Counted from the first letter of the stretch, positions 11,866-21,144 are shown. The stretch: 64,000 bases of DNA from Roseovarius sp. M141 (GCF_024355225.1 NZ_VCNH01000008.1:1-64000), one strand, 5' to 3'. Made by a program: numbers and translations. The notes: a model not told the origin generated them from the sequence alone.

Positions 11866-13473
11866 TCAGGCTGCCTTGACGTGTTGCGTTGCTCCGTCCC
11901 ATTCCCAAGGCAGAAGCTCGTGCAGGCGTGAGACCGGCATGTCGGAGATGCGGGCGATGACGTCGGCGAGCCAGGCCTGCGGATCGATACCGTTCAGTTT
12001 GGCCGTGCCGATCAGGGAATACATGGCGGCGGCGCGCTGCCCGCCACGCTCGGACCCTGCGAAGAGCCATGATTTTCTTCCGAGGGCCACACCGCGCAGC
12101 GATCTTTCGGCGGCATTGTTGGTCAGGCAGATGCGGCCATCTTCGAGGAACGCGGTGAATCCTGACCAGTGCTTCGGCGACAGCAGGTAGTCGATCGCCT
12201 TGGCGACCTTGGCGTGCTTCGAGAGCAGCGCACGTTCTTCGCGCAGCCAACGCTCCAGATCGGCGACCAGCGGGACCGACTGGCGTTGTCGCACCTCGAG
12301 GCGGGCGGCGGGGATTTGCCGTTGATGTCGCGCTCGATCTCGAACAGGGCGTCGATGCGCTTCACCGCCTCGAACGCGATCGGCGAGATCTCCTTGGCGT
12401 TCTTGCCCTTGCGAATGTTCTTCTCGGCATCCGCGAGTTCGAAGAACTTGCGGCGGGCATGTGCCCAACACAGGGCCGAAGCAACGGGCCCCGGCACTCG
12501 CTTCGGGTCGTAAAGCTGGTTGTATCCGGCATAGGCATCAGCTTGCAGGATGCCCTGCCATCCCTTGAGATGCCCGGTCGGATGCTCGCCGCCCCGATCG
12601 CGGGAGAAGCGGAAGACCACCGCCGGCGGGGCGGTGCCGCCGAAGGTGCGGTCATCGCGCACATAGGTCCAGAGCCGCGCGGTCTTCGTGCCGCCGCGGG
12701 CGAGCAGCGGCACTGTCGTATCATCGCCATGCAGCCGTGCGGCGGCGAACACATGCGCCTCGATCAGCGCGTTCAGCGGTGTCAACAACTCGGTCACCGC
12801 GCCCACCTGGTCGGCGAGCCTGGACAGGCTCAACTCGACGCCTTCGCGGGCATAGCGGTCGGCCTGGCGGTTCAGGGGCTGGTGCTGGCCGAACTTCTCG
12901 AACACGATCATGGCAAGCAGGCTGGGGCCTGCCCAGCCGCGCGGGATCGGGTGGAACGGGGCCGGAGGCTGGCTGATCTTCTCGCAATCGCGACACGTGA
13001 ACTTCTCGCGGACGGTTTGGACCACCTTCCACTGCCGCGGCACCACCTCCAGCGTGTCGGTGACATCCTCGCCCATCTTCACGATCCGTTCGGATCCGCA
13101 GCACGCGCAGTTTGAGGGGGCCTCGACCACGACCCGTTCGCGCGGCAGATGCTCGGGGAACGGCTTCTTCACCGGCTTGCGCCGCTCGAAGCCTGCAACC
13201 TTCGTCTTCTCCGCCGCCTGCTCGGCGCGGATGGCATCCTCCGCCGCAGCGGTTTCCAGTTCCTCGAGCTGCAACTCGAGCTGGTCGATCAGCCGGGCGG
13301 TGCGTTCGGCGCTGCGGCCATACTTGTCGCGCTTGAGCATGGCGATCTCAAGCTTCAGGCTAGGCGATCAGCGCCTCGGAGGCCGACACAACAGCGTTCG
13401 AACGGGCAAGCTGGGCCTTCGTGGCGGCCAATTCGGCGCGCAGTTTCTCGAGTTCGGAGGCGGCATCTGACAT
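11866..13473 (-). pseudogene. tnpC: IS66 transposase TnpC
   Basis: DDE transposase of the IS66 family. The start Met-Ser-Asp-Ala-Ala-Ser lies at 13473, followed by a short coiled-coil stretch and a zinc-finger-like CACCGS … CRDC region. The conserved catalytic core leads to the usual ending HELLPWEW near 11900. Two single-base changes break the frame: an extra base near 13364 (IATAG…CLK where a His-Leu-Lys is expected) and a missing G near 12307. The right copy has that G at 63569 and reads through, so the second break is an error of this copy. Confidence 0.85.
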
Positions 13474-13529
13474 GGTCACAATCTACCATGCCGGTTCGGA
13501 AATGCCCATGCAAAACAGGACTATGAGCG

Positions 13530-15684
13530 CTATTTATCCAACCTTTTCAGGGCGTTGCGTCCAGCGCGGATTGCGCCAGTCAATTCCTTCCAGCGATCAC
13601 CCATGTTGATACCCCCCCCATTGTCAGGCTGACAGATTCTCAAATCCAGTTCGCCGATCACGTGATTTCGTAGGTTCTGCACTCCGTCCAACACGACTGA
13701 CGTGTCGGGAAACAGATAGGCACCGGTTGGCTGAGGTTCGATGAGCAGACGCTTCTTCTTGATCTGGACGTAGAGCCAGTTGACCGGAATCCCCAACTTG
13801 GCAGCGAGCTCCGTTGTGCTCAGGAAGCCGGGATCGTGCTCCCACCGCCTGCGGGAAGGGGGCGCCTTGATGCCTTCGGCCAGCCGGATACGTTGCACGG
13901 TGACGGGAAGAACCATGTCGGCACAGTTGGCCGATCCGTGACCCTCTTCGGTGAGAAGGCGAGCAATTTCATTGTCGGGCCTGCCTTCTTTCGCCAGGTC
14001 GAGCAGGCGCGCCCGCATTTCGCCACCCCGAGCGAGTTTTGCGATCGCCGTGACCCGCATTTTGACATCGAGGTCGGTCACCGCCCCGCCGCGCCATACG
14101 ATGCGGACCAGCGCGCGCTCGGACGTCCGGTCGAGCACCACCTTGTCCACCAGGCAGCGCAGGAGCGACTTGCGATGCGCGTCAGTGGTGGCGGGATCCG
14201 CCCAGATTTGCGGCAGACGTCCCGCCAAGGCCACCACCTTGCCGGTGAAAGCCTTCCCCATTGCCAGAGGCGCGGTCGGTTGCTGTGCGGATTGCTCGGC
14301 CAGCGCCGCCTCCGCCGCCCGAGCCTCCATCAGCGCGCTTTCCCAGCGGCGTTCAAGTTCGGCGGCCACGAGACGGTTGTCAGGATCGACGCGATTGTAC
14401 TGCCGCTGTGCCAAAGCCGCTGCATAGCGTGTGCGCTCGACCTCGCGTTCGGCGTTTGCGCGCAAGGCTCCGTCGACCTTGCTCTGGCCCGGCGGGCGCG
14501 TGACAGAGCATCGAGTTCCGCGGGGGCCAGCGCGGTCAGGAATGCGTCGGCAACAGCGGCGTCCACTGCCTCGGCCCGGATATGCTGGCAAGTGGGCAAC
14601 CCGGAGTGGGTGCGCAAGTGGTTGCAGACATACTCTCCGCCGCCCTTGTATCGAACATACATCTTGTGGCCGCACCGTCCGCACCACACGATGCCATGCA
14701 AGAGAAGGTCGCCGTCGCGGGGGATGCCTCTTGTCTTGGTGCGCATGTATTCGGCCCGGTTGTCGCTCACGATGCTGCGGATCTTCTCATAGGTCGGCCA
14801 ATCGATATAGGCCGGATACCGGTCCTTCACGACAATACGCCATTCCTCGAGAGGTCTCGCCACTTTCGCTTTTGCCGGAGACCGACCGTCCGGGGTCGTG
14901 TCCCTCATGCGGGTTCGGCCATAGACGAAAGCGCCTGCGTAAGCGGGATTCTTCAGGATCGCAGCGACCGCGGAAACCGTCGCGCGAGCCCAGTGCAACT
15001 CGCCGTGCCGGTCCCTGCGTGGCAGATCGAGACCGCGAGCATTCAGCATGCGCATCACCTTGGCGAGTGCTGCGCAGCTTCAGAAAGAGTTCGAACACAA
15101 GACCAAGCCGGTCCTGAACACCCATATCGGGATCCTTCAGCACGACACCGGCATCCCGTACGAGGCCGACCGGCAAGGTGAGGGCGAGCTCCCCGCGCTG
15201 TGCCTTGGCGATCGAGCCGGTCGTCAGGCGGCTGCGGATCGTATGCAGCTCGAGTTCGGATATGGTGCCCTTGAGGCCAAGCAGAAGGCGTCCGTTGGCA
15301 CTGCCGGGGTCATAGACGCCGTCGCGATCGGCGATCAGACACCCCCGCAGCCCACAGATGTCCAGAAGAGGATACCAATCCGAGCAGTTGCGCGCGAGCC
15401 GCGTCACGTCGACGGACAGGATCATTCCCACTTCGCTGAGCCCGACCCGACCGACAAGTTCCGGGAACCCGCTGCGATGTGCGGTACGAGGCGCCGCTCA
15501 GACCGAGATCGGCGTCGATCACGTCAATGTCAGCTTCATGCCATCCAAGATCGTGGGCGCGTTGGCTGAGCGCGTATTGCAGCCGCAGGCTCTCTTGGTT
15601 GCTCACGACCTGATGCGGCGTCGATTGTCGGATGTAGACGACGGCCTTGCGCTTCAGATGCGTCAGTTGGATCAACTCGGACAT
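13530..15684 (-). pseudogene. Large serine recombinase of an inserted transposon
   Basis: Resolvase-fold N-terminus with the catalytic serine in VYIRQSTPHQV, then the VTRLARNCSDWYPLLDICG helix region. A recombinase domain follows (ILKNPAYAGAFVYGR), then a zinc ribbon (WCGRCGHKMYVRY…CNHLRTH) and a long C-terminal coiled coil and HTH region, about 710 aa in all. Single-base shifts near 15490, 15065 and 14500 split it into four readable pieces. Start ATG at 15684. The gene sits in the same orientation as the interrupted IS66. The frameshifts may be sequencing errors or decay. Confidence 0.8.
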
Positions 15685-15784
15685 CACGAAAGACCTCCGC
15701 CAGAACCACGGCTATGTCGTCGACGATCTGGCGCCTCAGCGTCACCGGCAGCATCGTCCAAAGATCTTCGGGTGCCGTGCTCAT
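15536..15784 (-). CDS. Small companion protein upstream of the serine recombinase
   Basis: An ORF of 82 codons starting MSTAPEDLWTMLP with an amphipathic helix (RRQIVDDIAVVLAEV). A short protein of this type commonly precedes this class of recombinase gene. The last ~45 codons overlap the recombinase start in another frame, so the true stop may lie earlier and only the first ~35 residues are convincing. Confidence 0.4.
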   Translation of the reverse strand: MSTAPEDLWTMLPVTLRRQIVDDIAVVLAEVFRDVRVDPTDASEAQGRRLHPTIDAASGREQPREPAAAIRAQPTRPRSWMA

Positions 15785-16050
15785 GATCTAAACTTACCAC
15801 ATTTAGTAGCTCCAGCAAAGCTTCCACGCTCAGTTTGGTAGGAGAAGTCAGCAAAACACACGGCTCGGTCACCGCCACCGGCACATTCAGTGTCACGCCA
15901 TCGCGATACGCAACCTCGTAGAAGGGCGAAGAACTGCCCCTGCGAAACAACGATCGGCCAAGAACCGGAACCTGCGCCCAAAGAGCGGATGGCGCGGATC
16001 AAGGACCTGAACCTCCTCTGGAAAAGATTCGTCAGCATCACCAAAGGGGG
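15785..16050 (-). pseudogene. Small DUF5372-like protein of the recombinase transposon (frameshifted)
   Basis: Reading leftward from about 16035, one frame gives VQVLDPRHPLFGRRFRFLA. After a shift near 15945 another gives FRRGSSSPFYEVAY followed by a conserved-looking stretch ending LSVEALLELLNVV. Joined, they resemble the ~90-aa protein often found between IS or host DNA and this type of recombinase. The assignment is from memory of the family only. The right end of the inserted unit should lie just beyond, at 16040-16060, where tnpB is cut. Confidence 0.4.
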
Positions 16051-16362
16051 TATCCCCAAACACCTTCGAGAAGATAACCGAGCTGGGCTGCGGAGACCTG
16101 GACTGCGTCGCCCGTGCGGCTCACCGGCCAGATGAACTTGCCTGCCTCGAGACGTTTCAGATAGAGTGATGTGCCGACCCCCTCATGCCATAAAAATCTT
16201 GACCAGATCGCCTTTGCGGCCGCGGAAGCAAAATATCTCTCCCGCATGCGGATCACGCCCGAGACCTTGCTGCACCTGCAATGCCAGCGTGTTCATGCCC
16301 CGCCGCATGTCAGTCACGCCGCCGGCGATCCAGACCTTCACGCCTGCCGGAAACGCGATCAT
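16050..16362 (-). pseudogene. tnpB: IS66 accessory protein TnpB, truncated
   Basis: The start at 16362 overlaps the tnpA stop in an ATGA. The protein reads as typical TnpB (WIAGGVTDMRRGMNTLALQ, GEIFCFRGRKGDLVKI), then one extra A in the run near 16194 shifts the frame before WHEGVGTSLYLKRLEAGKF. It continues to QLGYLLEG near 16070, after which the family sequence stops. The last ~15 residues are therefore removed by the inserted transposon. Confidence 0.8.
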
Positions 16363-16769
16363 TGCCCGTCCACCACTGACAGGATCCGCGCAAGCGCTTC
16401 CGGCTCGACCCCGGTGGGCACGACAAGCCGACGGCCATTCGGCAGGGCTATCTCCACCTGAGAGTTCCGTGGAAGATCAGGGGGATCAACCGGCCCCGTT
16501 TGAGAGGCAGGGACACCCTTCGTGACGGTCACCGGGGCGAAGGATACCGGGCGGCCCGCACCAAGCTCACCGTTGCGATACTGTCGCCGCCAGATCGTCA
16601 ACAGTGATCGGCAAATGCCATGCCGCCGCGCCGTCGCTGTCACTTGCCGGTGGCCGACAAAACTTTCCTCGACGATCCGGAGCTTGCCCTCATCCGACCA
16701 TTGCCGACGACGAATGCCATCGGCTGCAGAGAGAACTTCGATTTGAGGGCGGTAAATGAAATCGGACAT
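16359..16769 (-). CDS. tnpA: IS66 accessory protein TnpA
   Basis: 136 aa with the HTH region of IS66 OrfA/IS3-type proteins: RRRQWSDEGKLRIVEES, then VTATARRHGICRSLLTIWRRQY. A C-terminal stretch follows (VEIALPNGRRLVVPTGVEPEALARILSVVD). Complete and first in the IS66 operon. Confidence 0.85.
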   Translation of the reverse strand: MSDFIYRPQIEVLSAADGIRRRQWSDEGKLRIVEESFVGHRQVTATARRHGICRSLLTIWRRQYRNGELGAGRPVSFAPVTVTKGVPASQTGPVDPPDLPRNSQVEIALPNGRRLVVPTGVEPEALARILSVVDGQ

Positions 16770-16905
16770 AACATCGGACTTATCATCGGATCGTAGCCAA
16801 AGTCAGACGGCCGCCGCCGGAGCCTTACCCTGCAAATGCCCGCTTATGCACGCTGGTGCGGTTTTTCTGGTCCGGTGTTGATGTGGCGTTGATGTAAACC
16901 GCACA

Positions 16906-16936
16906 AGCAAAAGCCCGACTGATTAGGTCGGACTTT
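16906..16936 (-). terminator. Rho-independent terminator downstream of the tRNA-Met fragment
   Basis: On the minus strand AAAGTCCGAC, a 7-base loop and GTCGGGCTTT form a 10-bp stem with one mismatch, followed by TTTTG. It lies 26 bases downstream of the tRNA CCA end, as expected for the original tRNA transcription unit. Confidence 0.7.
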
Positions 16937-16961
16937 AAGCTTTTGATTTAGCGTTGTTTTT

Positions 16962-17008
16962 TGGTTGCGGGAGTAGGATTTGAACCTACGACCTTCAGGT
17001 TATGAGCC
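16962..17008 (-). tRNA. tRNA-Met (CAT) 3' fragment, candidate attachment site
   Basis: The minus strand holds the anticodon loop with CAT, a variable region, a full T arm (GTAGG-TTCGAAT-CCTAC), the 3' acceptor strand and CCA. The 5' half (acceptor 5' strand, D arm, 5' anticodon strand) is missing: upstream of 17008 the sequence is unrelated. A 3'-half-only tRNA is the usual scar where a tyrosine integrase inserted an element, and an integrase gene lies about 2.9 kb away. No second copy of this sequence was found in the window. Confidence 0.8.
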
Positions 17009-17042
17009 GAAATATCTGCGATTCCAATAACTTAGATATTTC
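17009..17042. repeat. 9-bp inverted repeat abutting the tRNA fragment
   Basis: GAAATATCT at 17009-17017 and its exact complement AGATATTTC at 17034-17042, separated by 16 bases. It starts at the first base outside the tRNA fragment, which fits an integrase arm-binding site. This function is inference. Confidence 0.5.
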
Positions 17043-17363
17043 AGTGACTTACGCGCCAAGCCTTTGATTCCGCGCATTTTCTACTCCGACGACACCCGAC
17101 ATTGACCGGGTTTCACCGTCACCGACCGCGCCAAAACGGTGTATGCGGGTTGAGGTGGCGTTGAGGTGGCCGATCCCTTATCTCACTGGATCATGATCGC
17201 GAACGGCCCTGAGCTGCCATTCATCACGGTCACCATTGCTGCATATAAACGCTTGACCTCCCCCTCCCCACTGAAAAATTCCCGACTGGGGTAAGTCTGT
17301 TTCTTTGAAAGGAGGCGGATGAAGGGCTTTGAAACAGAAAAAATATCCGACCAATGCAATCAA

Positions 17364-17401
17364 GCGATCGTTAGTGACGAGAGTCCGTTACTAACGATCG
17401 C
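17364..17401. repeat. 38-bp near-perfect hairpin
   Basis: Arms of 16 bases (GCGATCGTTAGTGACG and the complement of GCGATCGTTAGTAACG, one mismatch) around the loop AGAGTC. No T tract follows on either strand, so it is not a classical intrinsic terminator, although it lies 26 bases beyond the stop of the gene at 17428. The rest of the gap 17043-17363 holds no gene that can be supported. Confidence 0.7.
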
Positions 17402-17427
17402 GAACTGCGGTTCGGACGATTGTGTGA

Positions 17428-17949
17428 TCACGCCAACAGTGTTTGCGGAATCGGTGTAGGAACATCTATCTGTGACAGGCTGGCCAAGAGAGCCTTGGCA
17501 TTAGCTAAGCGCACGGCTGTTGCCTTTTCAGGCTTACGTTGAGCCGTTTCATTCCGGGGATCATCGTAACCATCGTGGGCCAAAAAGACCGCAGTAGCGG
17601 CCAGCTCCAACTCGATCGAGTCGGCAGCAGCGGCAAGGGTTGCAAGGCTATGGCGTGGGTTGCCTTGTTCAAGTTCTTGAACATTATCAATAGTATACGT
17701 GGAATACGTCCCACCCCATGCCGTTTGATCTTGGCGCTCATTGAGGTTTCCAAACAATGCACCAAACTTTGCAGATGAAGCCAACTCTTCACTGAAAGGG
17801 CCGTAGTGCTTGTATGCAAAACGAAAGCTATCATCGAGACCCGTCGCAGTAAGCAGGTACGCAATCTTCTGTAACCGCGTCCGACCTACGATCCGACCAC
17901 CTGCATCTCGAATGAGATTTGTAACTTCTTCTATCCTAATATCGGACAT
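17428..17949 (-). CDS. YwgA/Panacea-like protein, partner of the HD hydrolase
   Basis: 173 aa. The N-terminus (LIRDAGGRIVGRTRLQKIAYLL) resembles the opening of YwgA and SocA/Panacea-domain (DUF4065-like) proteins, which include broad antitoxins. A HYGPFSEEL segment at ~47 is typical of that fold, and the rest is helical. GGGGAG precedes the ATG. It lies 15 bases downstream of the HD-domain gene, almost certainly in one operon; a ywfO/ywgA pairing is known from Bacillus. Function unproven: it could be an antitoxin or regulator of its partner. Confidence 0.65.
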   Translation of the reverse strand: MSDIRIEEVTNLIRDAGGRIVGRTRLQKIAYLLTATGLDDSFRFAYKHYGPFSEELASSAKFGALFGNLNERQDQTAWGGTYSTYTIDNVQELEQGNPRHSLATLAAAADSIELELAATAVFLAHDGYDDPRNETAQRKPEKATAVRLANAKALLASLSQIDVPTPIPQTLLA

Positions 17950-17964
17950 CAGTTGATCTCCCCT

Positions 17965-19341
17965 TCAACAATATCTTTTTATTACCTGTAAGGCTTCAGC
18001 GTCTGATTCATCATAGTATGCGCGAGTCAGCCTATAAACACTCAAAGATTTCACTATCTCGGACCGTTGCCTGATGTCGATCAACTCGCCACCATCGGTA
18101 CGCACGTTGATCTGCTCAGTATAGCCATTGCTACCACCACCTGCCTTGTAGGGCTTTCGTTCGGCCTCATCTGTGATGATACGGGGAACGACTGCCTCTT
18201 GCTTCTTTTCCCATTCTTGTAGCTTCACCACCGCCGAGGCGCAACATTTTTCAATTTTCTCTATATTTTGCAGGTCCATCGAATTGTGGGGGTCACATCT
18301 GTGGGTAATTTCCGCCCGAATGTCATAGCATTTGAAAAGTTTCCGGTTCAGGAGACGATCTGAAAACTCCGAGAGGATTGGATCATCTGCTTCAAGTAAA
18401 AGCTGAAGTGCGCCCCAAACAGCCGTGTCGTCTAAAGCCAAGGCTGTTTCGAGGCTCTCAGGTTCCTTGGCAAACTTGATCAGTGGATGGTTCGAAGGTA
18501 ATCCAGTTTTCCCCACAGCGTCATCTCCAACCAACTCGACGAGTCGAACCAGAACTTCCGCGAATAACTTCTCAGCACCTCGTGTGGTCTTATGAAAATA
18601 GATTGTCGGGTAAAGTTGGAATAACCCCAGAACATAAGATTCAGCCGCTTGTATCGCCTTCGGGCCGATTACGAAGGTCGGTACTGAACCAACAGCCATA
18701 TCGTCAACGCCAGTTGTCACTTCACCAATGTCGAGATTGGCCAACAACCAAGTCAGATCAATGGCAGCATGTTCACTTCCTGTCATCATCCGATCACGCT
18801 GCATGTAATCAAGACGGTCTGCGTCAAATTGACTGGAAACAACTGAGTTGTGAAGCGTGATCTTACCTTCTTTCTTAATCATGTTAGCAACACTTGATGC
18901 GAAACCATCCATGATATCTGCATTCAGAATTTCAGCAATTTCGCCATTTCGAATAAGCTCATCGCTCATAACTTCATGATCGGCCAGCTTCAACTTCAGA
19001 CGCTTTCCAACGGTTTCAAAAGCGTGGCTGAATGGGCCATGACCCACATCATGCACTATGGCAGCAGCCAAGGCGATTTTCTCACGTGACCCCTGATCAT
19101 CTGTCTTCTTCCTGACGATCTCCATAAGTTCTCTAGCCGTATGAAACACGCCGATGCTGTGAGCAAACCGCGTATGCGTTGCGCCTGGATACACAAGTTC
19201 GGAGAAGCCCAACTGCTTTACTCTACGCAGCCGTTGAAACGGTCTGCTCTGAAGCAGCTTCCATACGACGCGCTCAAGCTCATCACGAGTATCAAACTCA
19301 ATAAGATTATGGACGGGGTCTCGAACTCTTTGAATAGCCAC
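17965..19341 (-). CDS. HD-superfamily phosphohydrolase (YwfO/SAMHD1-like)
   Basis: 458 aa, GTG start at 19341. The N-terminus has the family signature (RDPVHNLIEF, RLRRVKQLG, GATHTRFAHSIGVFH) with the metal-binding His, then HDVGHGPFSHAFE (HD motif, ~residues 95-107). A later DYMQRD and a C-terminal region unlike dNTPases follow. Relatives hydrolyse nucleotides such as dNTPs. It is the first gene of a two-gene operon with the YwgA-like protein, beside an integrase and other defence-type genes, which suggests an anti-phage or toxin-antitoxin role; that is inference. Confidence 0.8.
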   Translation of the reverse strand: MAIQRVRDPVHNLIEFDTRDELERVVWKLLQSRPFQRLRRVKQLGFSELVYPGATHTRFAHSIGVFHTARELMEIVRKKTDDQGSREKIALAAAIVHDVGHGPFSHAFETVGKRLKLKLADHEVMSDELIRNGEIAEILNADIMDGFASSVANMIKKEGKITLHNSVVSSQFDADRLDYMQRDRMMTGSEHAAIDLTWLLANLDIGEVTTGVDDMAVGSVPTFVIGPKAIQAAESYVLGLFQLYPTIYFHKTTRGAEKLFAEVLVRLVELVGDDAVGKTGLPSNHPLIKFAKEPESLETALALDDTAVWGALQLLLEADDPILSEFSDRLLNRKLFKCYDIRAEITHRCDPHNSMDLQNIEKIEKCCASAVVKLQEWEKKQEAVVPRIITDEAERKPYKAGGGSNGYTEQINVRTDGGELIDIRQRSEIVKSLSVYRLTRAYYDESDAEALQVIKRYC

Positions 19342-19361
19342 GCTGTAAATGTTCTCTTATT

Positions 19362-19403
19362 GTTCTAATCGGGGATGCCTATAAAGTCAATGCTACAGCA
19401 TTG
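19362..19403 (-). promoter_or_regulatory. Promoter and 16-bp palindrome upstream of the HD gene
   Basis: On the minus strand TTGACT (complement of 19385-19390) and TAGAAC (complement of 19362-19367) are spaced by 17 bases. A perfect palindrome CAATGCT-AC-AGCATTG (19388-19403) overlaps the -35, as an operator would. The start codon is 20 bases downstream of the -10. The remaining gap to the integrase (19404-19883) holds no supportable gene, only a GC-rich motif at 19787-19815 discussed under findings. Confidence 0.5.
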
Positions 19404-19883
19404 TGTGATGCCTGCAAGCCCTAGTGGAAATCACGACGCGACACACAACCTCTCGATATTGGTCGATTTTGCTGGTGCGCCGCCGAACTTCTACACAGCA
19501 TCTTTCGAGCACCTCAAGATATCTCAAGACTCTTTCCTCAAACAGTCCGCTCAAACCCTTGATGGTAGTTGGGGATCGAGACAATTTATCGCGGTCTTTA
19601 CTTAATTTCGCGGCACCTGGACTTTTGAGCTCAAGGGTGCTGTTCGCTGTAGTTAAGAGGGTCAAGTACCGCCAAACGTCTGCTTCCCAATACGATAAAG
19701 CCAAAATTCGCAGACGCAGCGAATGTCGGCTTTTGCGCCATCGAGCCTTAGAGACATCTCCGGGTGGCACGCCGTCGTCACATCACTGCCACCCTGCGCC
19801 ACCCCGCCACCCCGGCCGACATGCTTCGCTTGCTAGCGGCGCGAATCTACGCGTCATGTGATGACGACTGGAGGGTGAGTTGC

Positions 19884-21144
19884 ATGGTCAACCGATTGCG
19901 ATTGAATGAAAAGTCTGTGCGCGAGGCCGAGCCAGCGCCGGGGCGGGACTATCAGATTTTTGACACCGATGTGCGGGGGTTCGCGGTCTGCATCTACCGC
20001 TCGGGAAACCGGGCCTTCACCATCGATTATCGACATGCCGGGCGGCAGCGGCGGATGACCATCGGACGCTGGCCGGAATGGTCGACCACGGCCGCGCGGG
20101 AGCGGGCAAAAGAACTGCGGCGCGAGATCGACGCAGGGGCCGACCCGCTGGGGCAAAAGGAGACCGGGCGCGATGCGCCGCGCATCAAGGACATGATCGA
20201 GCGGTACACGGAAGTGCACCTGCCACACCTCTCGCCCACCAACGCCTCCGACCAGAAATCTATGCTGGCCAAGCTGGTGGCTCCGGATTGGGGCAACCGG
20301 CTGGTGACAGAGATCACACCCTACGATGTGGAAAAGCTGCTGAACAAGGTGGCGGCCGGTCGCGCCCGACCTTCGAAAGCCAAGCCGAACAACCGGGCGC
20401 GGAAGCTGCAGGGGGCAAAGCCGACCCCAGTGCGCGCCAACCGGACCGGCGAGGTGCTGCGCAAGATGTTCACCTATGCTGTCGGCTGGGGCTGGCGCGA
20501 GGACAATCCGGCCTCGAGTTTCCGCCGCCGGATCGAAAACCCACGCGAGCGCTTTTTTGAGCCATGAAGAAATCCGCAAGCTGGCCGAGGCGCTGGAGAC
20601 GGCTGAGGACCGCCGCGCGGCTGACATCATCAGGATGTGCATGCTGACCGGCGCGCGCGTCGGCGAGGTTCGCCAAGCGCGGTTTGAACACTTCAACCTT
20701 GAGCATCTGAGCTGGTCGAAGCCCGCCAGCATGACCAAGCAGCGCAAGATCCACCGCCTTCCAATCTCGGACGAGGCGGCGGCGATCGTGCGCCAGCGCC
20801 AGTTGCTGGTGCCGCGCGGATGCCAACTGCTTTTTCCCGGCGATGTTCCGGGCCAGCCCGTGAAGGAAATCCGCCGCTTCTGGGCCAATATCCAGAAGCA
20901 GGTCGGGATCCCGGATGTGCGCATCCATGATCTACGCCACACCTTCGCTTCACTGCTGGTCAGCGGCGGCGCGTCGCTGGAAATGATCGGCAAGCTTCTG
21001 GGCCACAGCCAGATGCAGACGACACAGCGCTACGCCCATCTGATGGATTCGCCACTGCGCGCGGGCGTCGATGCTGTGGCCGACGCATTCCGGCCCAAGC
21101 CGAAACTGGTCCATGATTCCGGCGAGGAGCAGAAGACGGCATGA
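19884..21144 (+). pseudogene. int: Tyrosine recombinase (phage integrase) with one frameshift
   Basis: P4-type integrase, ~420 aa once joined. The N-terminal DUF4102-like domain (DVRGFAVCIYRSGNRAFTIDYRH … MTIGRWPEWS) is followed by a SAM-like core-binding domain. The catalytic domain has TGARVGEVRQARFEHF (Arg), HDLRHTFASLLVS (His-x-x-Arg), LGHSQMQTTQRYAHL (His and nucleophile Tyr). GGAGGG lies before ATG 19884. A run of six T at 20552-20557 shifts the frame; with five T the protein reads ERFLSHEEIRKL without a break. Probably a sequencing error, otherwise an inactivated integrase. Likely responsible for insertion at the tRNA-Met fragment. Confidence 0.85.

Larger units (their letters stand above)
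1..12742. repeat. Direct repeat, left copy of 51336-64000
   Basis: The whole segment is present again from 51336 to the window end in the same orientation. Base 1 matches base 51336, and base 12742 matches base 64000. Differences are mainly one- to three-base insertions or deletions, very dense in the first ~4.5 kb and sparse after ~5.4 kb. The offset drifts from about 51335 at the start to 51258 at the end, so this copy has accumulated net insertions. A start exactly at base 1 and a quality gradient rising inward are what an untrimmed contig end gives. Confidence 0.95.
11842..16828 (-). mobile_element. IS66-family element interrupted by a serine-recombinase transposon
   Basis: The element reads on the minus strand as tnpA (16769-16359), tnpB (16362 to about 16050), an inserted ~2.5-kb unit (about 13.5-16.05 kb), then tnpC (13473-11866). 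Both candidate ends begin GTAAG: GTAAGCATCCG inward from 11842, and GTAAGGCTCCG read inward from 16828. No matching 8-bp target duplication is visible (gtcgtcgc on the left, cctgcaaa on the right), so a flank was probably rearranged. Order and size without the insert agree with a standard IS66 of about 2.5 kb. Confidence 0.75.

Noticed and set aside
11842..16828. Target-site duplication of the IS66 element
   Set aside because: The 8 bases on the two sides do not match, so no duplication is claimed.
17364..17401. Intrinsic terminator
   Set aside because: The stem is strong but no T tract follows on either strand, so it is reported as a hairpin of unknown role.
19393..19770. A 125-codon minus-strand ORF between the HD gene and integrase
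   Set aside because: No ribosome-binding site, no recognisable motif, and it overlaps the promoter-operator of the HD gene.
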